From Lentisphaeria bacterium (lineage in GTDB: Bacteria > Verrucomicrobiota > Lentisphaeria > Victivallales > UBA1829): a DNA stretch of 53,478 nt. This document shows positions 47,001 through 53,478 of the stretch, one piece after another; the stretch's first letter is position 1; each line of letters begins with the position of its first letter. A program made the translations under genes and the position numbers. The notes beneath the pieces are model-generated. The model saw nothing but the letters and a program-made list of their open reading frames with translations. It made no database searches and was not told the DNA's origin. The stretch is taken from positions 1 to 53,478 of the forward strand of contig JAGCNI010000090.1 of NCBI GenBank assembly GCA_017646015.1, written 5' to 3'.

Positions 47001-47340
47001 GATGAGGCCAGCCTACACGGGAGGCAAAAAGAACAGAACGTTTACTGTTTGCGTAGATCGGATGCAGAGGATCGGTATAACGGAAAACTGCGGTATTGTT
47101 TTCACATTCAAATGTAAAGCATTGATCTCCGGGTACATAACTGCGTTCCCGTATATGGAAATAGCGGGGCCAGTCGATCATGAACCATCCGAAAGCGGCA
47201 GTTGTCCGTCCGTGCATTTTGACCGGTTTGAAATCACTGGTCTGCAACAGATTCAAGGGAGCGTCTTCCACACTGTGGAGCGATGCACAACTCAAAATTG
47301 TTCCCAGAAAAATGAGAGTGGATTTCAATATTTTCATCAT
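44086..47340 (-). CDS. Secreted DUF4838-type carbohydrate-active protein, second copy
   Basis: This 1,084-residue protein has a signal peptide (about 1-22). Order: a beta domain shared with its neighbour (about 28-185, NLLQTSDFKPVKMHG), a GH20b/GH67-N-like domain (about 195-305; the KLTGKALPVE and EFSVTAALFDYLRR parts), a DUF4838-like barrel (about 315-610) with NDVDYYHLANTQNDH, the Cys cluster CLCPDCIK and NPCF, a helical region, then the two C-terminal beta-sandwich modules (about 800-1075) shared with the esterase. Such proteins resemble alpha-glucuronidase-like enzymes; the activity is unknown. The ATG overlaps the upstream stop as ATGA, so the genes are translationally coupled. Secreted to the periplasm or surface. 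Confidence 0.78.
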   Translation of the reverse strand: MMKILKSTLIFLGTILSCASLHSVEDAPLNLLQTSDFKPVKMHGRTTAAFGWFMIDWPRYFHIRERSYVPGDQCFTFECENNTAVFRYTDPLHPIYANSKRSVLFASRVGWPHPPAASYKAIGRYMFDKGRLMIAGHDMKPTDTWKSFEYSTPYAFGGIDIFPAAGATYRIADFRCYAVYPEIGGSIELPEGGKLTRFLLKKDAHYLIRWGTALWRGWMWKLTGKALPVEMVSSNDPAQGAFSITIDPELKSGWLLKVTKNGIVLTVADEFSVTAALFDYLRREMGCAFYTRDCQKIPPQGSVKKLTAVNRRVIPKYGTITGDNAMHVMNGGRHLPLFSTLNDVDYYHLANTQNDHIFNILLPMDLYLKDHPEYFMMDEHGRRVGHRDPCRSNPCFSNQEAMDLMIKNLLDYAKNQSISRILTFETGDASTHCLCPDCIKMNDGRESNTESQFDFANKFAPLLAKVRPDMRLVRNAYATRHAPPKKNLPLYDNISFCYCLGANLLPCTLHVECTINKKGMDEIKAWGKMAKVPERLGYMTYSDVRPLQFIKRMEYLSQFGNAYIYMFQYRGFSPAAPFVVTRWNLGEDPLKALYEFDHHYYGPAGKYIHEINLLVEQFASSSKHTKAEIKQNQKAPYHLGIWCGDEQIQSRLNRKTLDRIYVLFDNALKAVGNNKIYRKRVLYEKSLYLIEDLLHWNKASCRNKAELDAFIKRLSEYIRMAREFPGAFTNILIYPDSRTVMQGITGLTIPKTVPHWANEPLMTQILTQPEKVFQTGAEVFPGGFYFTANSINGTTPAELFTDRCPPRWARILNKKVSAEFTLKQKASAPLILSIEGLDAKNTQKSSFKIAVNGKQLYSGQPLFPKHEWGRMGFSIPASSLKTGKNLITVTPGTPLAEKIRISEIAVLDPSGDFADLANGSKQTQWTLPAPKNGNQITAGNGKVTFRNQIKGLLQFSFFRGHHLPKTGLLPSARIRMTIKAAGKGNMQLGFNGYYAYQRAPNGTQKIKTIGYQTGLYSRTYRSQHLRLTPQVKEYTVVIECEKSTGMIFPTILLDGPGNTEVYSFKMEVLPPLKTTKNSNNIKRK

Positions 47341-50300
47341 TTATTTCCTTTCTGTTCCAGTTTCATGGTGATTCCGTTGATTTCCAGTTCACCGTTTCCG
47401 GACAGAGAAATTTCCGGAACGATGAGTCCGGTATCTTTTCCGGCTGTAAAATGCCATATGGCGATCATTTTTCTTTTTCCGGTTTTGAATGATGTCAACG
47501 GTGTGATCCGGAGTTTTCTGCCGCCGAGGAAACCGCTGCGTTTTACCTTCTGTTTTCCATTTTTATCTGTTGCATACGCCTGATATTCATGGATTTTCAG
47601 TTGGAGATCAGGGGTATTTTCATCCTTTCCGGTAACCGTGATCTCAATTCTGACTTTGTCGCCGGGGTTGAGTGCAAAAACGGGTGTTTCTGCATCCGGC
47701 GTACTGGCGATGACAGGCATTTTTCCGGAAGAAGAGGAGAGAATTACTTTTCCTTTTTCTCTTTTGACATTTCCGTCAATGATTTTCCAAGTGGATTTTT
47801 CACCGTTTGCGAAAGCAGTAAAGTCTGAAGCAACATCATAGAGACTGATTTCTGTCAGACAGATCCAGCCCCATTGGGGATCATGACGTCCGTCTTCCTG
47901 ATTGGCATAGCGTGTGGAGCGTGAGGGCAGATCCGGGGAGATATTGCAGACTGTGACATTATTTTCGCCTTGTTTCAAGAATTTTGCCGGAACAGAGAAT
48001 GTCATACGCCCCCATCCTCTTTCGGGGAATGAGTTGAGTCCGCTGAAGAGTTTATTTCCATTGACCGTGATCTGAATAACGGCTCTTCCCGGTTTTTCAT
48101 CATCCAGCCCTTCGACAGAGAGGAGCATGGAATCTGTCATGGGAGGTTGTTTCAGATCGAAGATCACAGATGCACGATCCTGCTGCATAGAAGGACGGCG
48201 CAGGGCAACAGTGATTCTCGGCGGACAGAGATAGTCATAGTAAAACAATTTTGCATTTGTCATCATTCTGTCGGCGGGGAAATACCATGCTCCGGGAGAG
48301 GGGACGGGATCGGTTCGGAATGTACCTGTCGGATTTTTCAGGAAATCCTGAGCAGCTTTTTCTTTCGCCCAATCTTTACCTGTATTTGGGATATCCAATC
48401 CTGCGACGGAGAGGATAAATTCTCTGCCGAGGAATCCGGGGATCAGAGTAGTGCGGTAATCCTGCGGGAACTCGGCGGCGATCCGGATAAAGTCGGCAAG
48501 ACGGTGAGCAAACTGTTTGAGTTCTTCTGAACCGGAACAGGTTGCCCGGTTCCATTTGAGCAGATCTTCTATGAGATAGAAAGATTTTTCTTTGAGGATC
48601 CGCTGACGTGCGACTTTATCATTTCCGGCAGCCAGAAGAGCTTTATCGAAAAGTGCATAGATCTGATTGAGCATTTTCCGGTTCATCCGGTTATGGGAAG
48701 ACCAGATCCCGAAGTTGACCTGTTTTTCTTTTGCCAGAGCTTTTTCTTCCTCTGTGTGTTTATACGCGGAAGCGAATTTTTCGACCAGAAGATTGATCTC
48801 ATGGATATATTTTCCGCCTTTGCCATAGTAGAAATAATCAAATTCTTTCAGGGCGTCTTCCGCTTTTTCGCCGAGATTCCAGCGGTTGATGACAAACGTG
48901 ACAGCAGGGCTGTATCCGCGCCATTGGAACATATAGACATAGGCATTTCCGTATTTTGCATAATGTTCCATCCGTTTGGCGAATTGCAGAGGACGGATAT
49001 CGCTGTATGTCATATATCCGAGACGTTCGGGTGTTTTTGCCAATCTACTCCATGCCTCGATCTCTTTCAGACCTTTCTGATTGATTTCGCAGTCAACATG
49101 GAGGGTACACGGCAGGCGGGTTTCTCCGGCGCAGTAGCAGAAAATAATATTGTCGTATTCCGGCAGATTTCTTTTGGGCGTTTCATAGAGTCCATGATAA
49201 GCCAGCCGCACGATTTTCATATCGGGACGGTGTTTTTTCAAAATGGGAGCGAAGTCGTTTGTAAAGGCGAACAACGCTTCTGTGCCGCTGGAATCACTGC
49301 CGTTGAATTTGATGCAGTCCGGACAGAGACAGAGGCTTGCCGCATCTCCGGTCAGGAAAGTGAGGATTTTTGCCACGGACTGGTTTAGAGCGTAATCTTT
49401 CAGATTTTTCAGCATCAGTTCCCGGGCTTCCCTGCTGGAAAAACAGGGATTCGTCCGGTAGGGATCCTGATCGATATAACGTTTTCCGTTCCGGTCCAAC
49501 ATGTAATATTCCGGATGTTTTTCTGCATAGATCTCCTGCGGGAGGATCACGTTGAATACGTGGTCATTATGAGGATTGGGGAGATGATAGTAGTCAACAT
49601 CGTTGATCGTACTGAAAATCGGCAGATAACGTCCGCCGCTGAGCGCATGGATACTGTTATCGCCGGTGAAAGTTCCGAAACGGGGTTTGACAAGATATTC
49701 CGCTGTGGGGAGTTGTTTGACCGAAGCATCTGCGGGGACTTTCTGTGCATTGTGATAATAGAAAGAACAATTCAGTTTTTTCCGGAGATAGTCATACAAG
49801 GCGGGGACAACTGAAAATTCATCATGGACTTTCAGGACAGCACCTGCATTTTGAATGGAAAGCTGCCATCCTCCGGGAGGGAGTTTATCTCTGAGAACAA
49901 CAAATGCACCGGGAGACGGAGTTGCTTTTTTCACTGTTTCGATCGGCAATGCAACTCCGGTCAGTTTCCAGAGCCATCCGCGCCAGAGAGAGATCCCCCA
50001 GCGGGTGATGTAATCTGTTTCCTCCGGCAGGAGAAATTTTGTAAGTCTGGTTCCATCGGAGAGAAGAATGCTTTTTCCCTCCATCGGATATACCGCATAA
50101 GTGCTCAGTGAAGAAAAATTGAATTCCGCACCGGGGACAGGTCTGAAAGGTATTCCGGTCAGAGGATGATTGCTTTTGAAATAAAATTTCTGCCAATCTT
50201 TTCCGGGCTTCAGATTTTTCCCGAAAAGCCGGATCTCGCCTTTGTTGAATTTGATTTTTCCCTGAGAAACATATTCCGGAGCGGGAGGCGGAGGCCATCC

Positions 50301-50618
50301 GACACGGCTGCCGAAAAAGAGAAAATCATTGTATTGACGGTACATTTTATGCAGGGGATCTTTGAAACGGAATGTTGCAATTCCGTCTTTGCAGTCAAAT
50401 TCAAAACAATCCTCACCGGAGACATAGGAAACTGTTTGCCGGATATATTTGAATCTCGCCCAATCCAGAAAGAACCAGCCAAATGCGGCAGTAACTTTAT
50501 TGTGCATTCTGACAGGCTTGAATTCTCCTGTCTGAAGCAGATTGACCGGGGTGTCTTTGACGGCTGCATTCCCTGAAAAAAGAGCCAATAATCCACTTAA
50601 TACAATGATTTTTTTCAT
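47337..50618 (-). CDS. Secreted DUF4838-type carbohydrate-active protein, first copy
   Basis: This 1,093-residue paralogue of the next gene has the same domain order: signal peptide (MKKIIVLSGLLALFSGNAA), an N-terminal beta domain starting NLLQTGEFKPVRMH, a GH20b-like part (LTGVALPIE, then EFSVVPALYDYLRK), a DUF4838-like barrel with NDVDYYHLPNPHNDH and the CLCPDCIKFN cluster, and C-terminal beta-sandwich modules from CPPR onward. The two copies are similar throughout, with the closest stretches in the barrel and the least similar in the C-terminal modules, suggesting an old duplication with substrate divergence. GGGAGA precedes ATG 50618; the pseudopilin ends 31 bases upstream. Probably cleaves or binds a uronic-acid-containing glycan, by family inference only. 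Confidence 0.78.
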   Translation of the reverse strand: MKKIIVLSGLLALFSGNAAVKDTPVNLLQTGEFKPVRMHNKVTAAFGWFFLDWARFKYIRQTVSYVSGEDCFEFDCKDGIATFRFKDPLHKMYRQYNDFLFFGSRVGWPPPPAPEYVSQGKIKFNKGEIRLFGKNLKPGKDWQKFYFKSNHPLTGIPFRPVPGAEFNFSSLSTYAVYPMEGKSILLSDGTRLTKFLLPEETDYITRWGISLWRGWLWKLTGVALPIETVKKATPSPGAFVVLRDKLPPGGWQLSIQNAGAVLKVHDEFSVVPALYDYLRKKLNCSFYYHNAQKVPADASVKQLPTAEYLVKPRFGTFTGDNSIHALSGGRYLPIFSTINDVDYYHLPNPHNDHVFNVILPQEIYAEKHPEYYMLDRNGKRYIDQDPYRTNPCFSSREARELMLKNLKDYALNQSVAKILTFLTGDAASLCLCPDCIKFNGSDSSGTEALFAFTNDFAPILKKHRPDMKIVRLAYHGLYETPKRNLPEYDNIIFCYCAGETRLPCTLHVDCEINQKGLKEIEAWSRLAKTPERLGYMTYSDIRPLQFAKRMEHYAKYGNAYVYMFQWRGYSPAVTFVINRWNLGEKAEDALKEFDYFYYGKGGKYIHEINLLVEKFASAYKHTEEEKALAKEKQVNFGIWSSHNRMNRKMLNQIYALFDKALLAAGNDKVARQRILKEKSFYLIEDLLKWNRATCSGSEELKQFAHRLADFIRIAAEFPQDYRTTLIPGFLGREFILSVAGLDIPNTGKDWAKEKAAQDFLKNPTGTFRTDPVPSPGAWYFPADRMMTNAKLFYYDYLCPPRITVALRRPSMQQDRASVIFDLKQPPMTDSMLLSVEGLDDEKPGRAVIQITVNGNKLFSGLNSFPERGWGRMTFSVPAKFLKQGENNVTVCNISPDLPSRSTRYANQEDGRHDPQWGWICLTEISLYDVASDFTAFANGEKSTWKIIDGNVKREKGKVILSSSSGKMPVIASTPDAETPVFALNPGDKVRIEITVTGKDENTPDLQLKIHEYQAYATDKNGKQKVKRSGFLGGRKLRITPLTSFKTGKRKMIAIWHFTAGKDTGLIVPEISLSGNGELEINGITMKLEQKGNK

Positions 50619-50649
50619 GTATGTTATCTCCCAGAGAGAATTTTTGTGC

Positions 50650-51486
50650 TTATCTGCCGGAAATCAGGACACCTTTCTGTGTCCATGTGCGCTGCGGCAG
50701 GGAGGAACGGGGGACAGATTCAGTTTTGACCCCGACAAATGTGGGATAGAAATAATTGTTCCAATGTTCCTGATGAGAGAGTGTGGCAACGCTTCCATCC
50801 ATGCAGGCAACATTGACCCGTTCACCATGGACGAGGTAAGGTGCAGCCAATGCTTCACCGGTATGTGCCCAGGGGACATATCCACGGCTGCTCTGCTGGA
50901 TCCTGCCGTTGATTTTGACTGCGGAGTCGAAGAGCAGGACTCTTTTATCCTGAGTTACTTTCAGCCCTGAGATTTTTGTGCTTCCGTTGTATCCATCGGT
51001 AGCAGGCGGAACATCCCGGACATAATATCCTTTCCCATAGTTGGTTGCCGGTTCTGTATTGTTTGTGCTGTACTGAGTTCCATAGACCTGAAGGTGCTGC
51101 CCTGTGGCATGGACCAGTGTTTTATCTTCGATCCGGGTTGCAGGACAGCTTGCAAACGTCATAGCACTGTTGTCTGTTGCCGCTTCCGGGAGCAGACCGG
51201 CATAGTAAAGCGGGAAAATGTAGGCTTCCTTGTATGTAGTTCCTGTTCCCATGGGCCAGAATTCTTTGTAGTCGTCAAAATAAATGCGTGCAAGCAAGCC
51301 CATCTGTTTCAGGTTACTGACACAGCTGATAGCCACAGCTTTCTGTTTTGCTTTATTCAGAGCGGGGAGCAGCATTCCTGCGAGGATTGCGATGATTGCA
51401 ATAACCACGAGGAGCTCGATGAGTGTAAATAAATTTCCGGTAAGATGTTTTCCATGTGTTGAGAGGGATCGTTGTTTTGAGTTCAT
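50650..51486 (-). CDS. Type II secretion/DUF1559-like pseudopilin (locus B)
   Basis: This 278-residue protein has a basic leader ([19 protein letters not shown]), then [20 protein letters not shown] and [20 protein letters not shown]. The +5 Glu is residue 24. The residue before the mature Phe is Leu19, not Gly. The C-terminal part has [11 protein letters not shown] and [16 protein letters not shown], the DUF1559-like end. It lies inside the locus B operon, 34 bases after the epimerase-like gene and 31 before the first DUF4838-type gene, so it should be co-expressed with polysaccharide enzymes. Candidate roles are a pseudopilus tip for enzyme export or a glycan-binding pilin; neither is proven. 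Confidence 0.85.
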   Translation of the reverse strand: MNSKQRSLSTHGKHLTGNLFTLIELLVVIAIIAILAGMLLPALNKAKQKAVAISCVSNLKQMGLLARIYFDDYKEFWPMGTGTTYKEAYIFPLYYAGLLPEAATDNSAMTFASCPATRIEDKTLVHATGQHLQVYGTQYSTNNTEPATNYGKGYYVRDVPPATDGYNGSTKISGLKVTQDKRVLLFDSAVKINGRIQQSSRGYVPWAHTGEALAAPYLVHGERVNVACMDGSVATLSHQEHWNNYFYPTFVGVKTESVPRSSLPQRTWTQKGVLISGR

Positions 51487-51520
51487 AATTTGTTCTCCTT
51501 ATTTTATTATACTTGAAAAA

Positions 51521-52384
51521 TCATTTTGCTTTGACCTGCGGAACAAATCCCAGGTCTCTGCGGATCGGTTCCATATCGAAAACGGGGAGGAATCCGCCGT
51601 CCGGGGTCTGATAACGGGACAAATCCCATTTTTGATATATTTCTTCGGGGAAAAGAGTCTTCAAAAGTTCTGCGACAGGCAGTTTACATGGTGCATCGGG
51701 ACCGACTACATTGTACTGATGATATCCGGGTGTGAGCTTTGCATTCATAGCGGCGATCGTGGCGTTTACAACATCATCCAGATCGACGATCCCGAAACTG
51801 CAGAAGATCCGCTGCATGTCGATGTTGCCGCTCGGAGTGATCGTTTTTCTGTCATAAATTCCGCCATAGCGCAGAACAATGATATCTGCATCCGGTTTTT
51901 TCCGACTGTAATAACGGCAGATCTCTTCGAGCATTGCTTTGGAAAAACTGTAATGACTGCATGCTTTTGTTGGATGATCCGGGGGGATCGGGATGGAGTC
52001 CGGAATAAAATCGGGATCCAGACAACCCGATGCGCCGATGGAGCTTGCCGCCACGATTTTTGTGCAGCCGTTGTTGAAGAGATAGTTGAAAAGATGACAA
52101 TGACCCGCCACATTATCGGAAAGGAAAGTAACTGCGGCATCCTGTTCCTGCGGGATCGGCAGACTGACCAGATGGATCAGACAATCAAATTTTGTGCCAT
52201 TGAGTTTTTTCAGATCTTCCGGATTGGCAAAATTCCCCTGCACATAGTTGACACCGGGAACAGCTTTTTCCGGAAGAGGTTTCCTGCGGGAGAATCCAGT
52301 GACCGCATGACCAGCCTGAATCAATTTTTTTGCAATCTCCGGTCCGACTGTACCTGTAATTCCAGTGATCAATACTGTTGCCAT
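51521..52384 (-). CDS. NAD-dependent epimerase/dehydrogenase (extended SDR), possibly uronate dehydrogenase-like
   Basis: This 287-residue protein is an extended short-chain dehydrogenase: N-terminal GITGTVG (the GxxGxxG cofactor loop), the IHLVSLP and AASSIGASG strands with catalytic Ser, and the YSFSK form of the active-site YxxxK. Length and motifs fit NAD-dependent sugar epimerases and uronate dehydrogenases. It sits in a polysaccharide operon with DUF4838-type and esterase genes, so a uronate or other sugar acid released from the polymer is a plausible substrate. No signal peptide is seen; it is cytoplasmic. GGAGAGAAAT precedes ATG 52384, 2 bases after the regulator's stop. Exact activity is not established. 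Confidence 0.78.
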   Translation of the reverse strand: MATVLITGITGTVGPEIAKKLIQAGHAVTGFSRRKPLPEKAVPGVNYVQGNFANPEDLKKLNGTKFDCLIHLVSLPIPQEQDAAVTFLSDNVAGHCHLFNYLFNNGCTKIVAASSIGASGCLDPDFIPDSIPIPPDHPTKACSHYSFSKAMLEEICRYYSRKKPDADIIVLRYGGIYDRKTITPSGNIDMQRIFCSFGIVDLDDVVNATIAAMNAKLTPGYHQYNVVGPDAPCKLPVAELLKTLFPEEIYQKWDLSRYQTPDGGFLPVFDMEPIRRDLGFVPQVKAK

Positions 52385-52386
52385 TT

Positions 52387-53361
52387 TTATTTCTCTCCTT
52401 TTTGTTGTTTCAATGCGACAGTTGTTTCTCGCGGAATAACATCGCCACAGAGGTATTCGTAGTTTTCTTTCTGATTTCCGGAAAGCAGATCATAAATCTG
52501 ACGGAACATGATTCTGCCTGTCTGATAATACGGCTCGTCCACTGTGGAAAGAAAGGGGGCAGAGAGTCTGCAGGCAGGGATATTTCCGAAGCCGAGAATG
52601 GAAAAAGTTTCAGGGATAAAAATTCTGCGACTGTAACATTCATGCATCAGCAGCAGTGCAACTGAATCATTACTGCACTGAACGGCGTCCGGATCAGCCT
52701 GGAGCAGCAGATCCGTTTTTTCCGGGATCTCTTCTTCTTCCGTTCTTATGATCTGCAAGGGCAATCCCTTTTCAGTCATGGCTTTTTTATACCCTTCTTC
52801 CCGTTCCTGCGAAATGTCGCTGGAGGTTCCGAAAAATACAATGTTACGATGTCCGAGAGAGAGGAGGTATTCAGTTCCTTTCTGAGCACTTTTCTGTTGA
52901 TCGAACATCATTCTGCCCGTGTGCGGTGTCAGCCCGATGGAGGGGATCCCGTAATTGAAAAATTTTGAATCGACCTGATCGATCAGTTCTGGTTCCAGAG
53001 AAATCGCAAAGATACCGGCTACGCGGAATTTGATTGCCTTGAGAATCGCTTCATTGATATTTTTTTCTACCGGGATCAGCTTGATGATGTAATCATATTT
53101 GACCGCTTCATCCACACAGCCATGAATTGCGGGAAGAATGAAATCTGAAAATTTGGAAATAACAGCAATGACATTGCTTTTCCCTTTGACGACGGTATTG
53201 ACCAGTTCATTGGGGACATAGCCCATACGTTCGGCTGTTTCCCTGATTTTCCGGATGATCGGTTCGGAAAGACGCATTTCCTTGTGTTTCCCATTCAAAA
53301 CAAAGGAAACCGCGGTTCTGCTGACCCCGACCTCTCTGGCTATGTCTATCATTCTTATCAT
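52387..53361 (-). CDS. LacI-family regulator of locus B
   Basis: The 324 residues comprise a LacI helix-turn-helix at about 4-50 (MIDIAREVGVSRTAVSFVLN) with the hinge region ERMGYVPNELVNTVVKGKSN, then a periplasmic-binding-like effector domain (VIAVISKFSDFILPAIHGCV through FSILGFGNIPACRLSAPFLS). ATG 53361 is the first start; M4 is possible as well. It is the first gene of the operon, 2 bases before the epimerase-like gene, and its promoter holds an operator-like palindrome, so autoregulated control of the whole locus by a sugar is likely. The ligand is unknown, probably an oligosaccharide or uronate from the locus B substrate. Confidence 0.9.
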   Translation of the reverse strand: MIRMIDIAREVGVSRTAVSFVLNGKHKEMRLSEPIIRKIRETAERMGYVPNELVNTVVKGKSNVIAVISKFSDFILPAIHGCVDEAVKYDYIIKLIPVEKNINEAILKAIKFRVAGIFAISLEPELIDQVDSKFFNYGIPSIGLTPHTGRMMFDQQKSAQKGTEYLLSLGHRNIVFFGTSSDISQEREEGYKKAMTEKGLPLQIIRTEEEEIPEKTDLLLQADPDAVQCSNDSVALLLMHECYSRRIFIPETFSILGFGNIPACRLSAPFLSTVDEPYYQTGRIMFRQIYDLLSGNQKENYEYLCGDVIPRETTVALKQQKGEK

Positions 53362-53391
53362 GAATGGTTTACCTTTTTTTATCGTTTGTAA

Positions 53392-53420
53392 AATATATGA
53401 TTGCTAACGTATGTTATCAA
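53392..53420 (-). promoter_or_regulatory. Strong promoter with embedded LacI operator-like palindrome for locus B
   Basis: On minus, TTGATA (53420-53415) and TATATT (53397-53392) are separated by exactly 17 bases. The spacer and -35 box carry the palindrome TAACGTATGTTA (53405-53416; arms TAAC/GTTA). A LacI-type protein bound there would exclude RNA polymerase. It lies 31 bases upstream of the regulator start. Confidence 0.65.
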
Positions 53421-53478
53421 AACAAATATAATACTGTTTTTGTATTTTTCAAGGGAGATTTGCTGAATTTTTCAAAAA

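Overview
The window looks like a chromosomal segment of a Gram-negative member of the PVC superphylum, most likely Lentisphaerota (Victivallis-like). The clues are two pseudopilin genes with the [18 protein letters not shown] signature placed next to carbohydrate loci, a giant surface protein with an LEPR-XLL-like N-terminus, secreted multi-module carbohydrate-active proteins without SusC/SusD partners, LacI/GntR regulators, and envelope genes (GT9 heptosyltransferase-like, lysophospholipid transporter/acyltransferase fusion, TolC-type lipoproteins). This placement is inference from gene content. No rRNA, tRNA, CRISPR array or insertion sequence was seen.

Layout. 1-513 (minus): 5' part of a LexA-like repressor whose autoproteolysis residues are substituted. 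778-11585 (plus): EamA permease, ApgM-type phosphomutase, metallophosphoesterase, then a tight envelope operon (GT9, secreted protein, coiled-coil LysM protein, LplT-PlsC-acyl-ACP synthetase fusion, AEC permease) and a GNAT acetyltransferase. 11586-18480 (plus): glycerophosphodiesterase, then carbohydrate locus A (pseudopilin, GntR-type regulator, secreted glycosidase-like protein, LamG-like protein). 18649-20600 (plus): M24-fold hydrolase with lost metal ligands plus an amidohydrolase. 20696-22478 (minus): LacI regulator and nagB. 22782-36054 (plus): TolC-family lipoprotein, a 3,101-residue DUF4347 surface protein, and a second TolC-family lipoprotein with C-terminal Sel1 repeats. 36248-41725 (plus): SNF2 helicase and two tandem beta-lactamase-fold hydrolases. 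41794-53361 (minus): carbohydrate locus B, a six-gene operon of LacI regulator, NAD-dependent epimerase/dehydrogenase, pseudopilin, two paralogous DUF4838-type proteins and an acetyl-xylan-esterase-like protein, with a strong promoter that contains an operator-like palindrome.

How the genes fit together. Locus B reads as a regulated system for an acetylated, probably uronic-acid-containing polysaccharide: secreted hydrolase-like proteins and a deacetylase share the same beta-sandwich accessory modules, and a sugar dehydrogenase/epimerase is co-transcribed. Locus A is a smaller version. Both carry a pseudopilin gene beside the regulator and neither has an obvious outer-membrane sugar importer, which suggests that pseudopilins belong to the polysaccharide-handling strategy. 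The 22.8-36.1 kb cluster reads as a dedicated export/display module for a giant fibre-like protein. Its N-terminal caspase-like domain holds the only two cysteines of the protein, and no ABC transporter or membrane-fusion gene lies nearby. These two arrangements are the best candidates for an undescribed system here.
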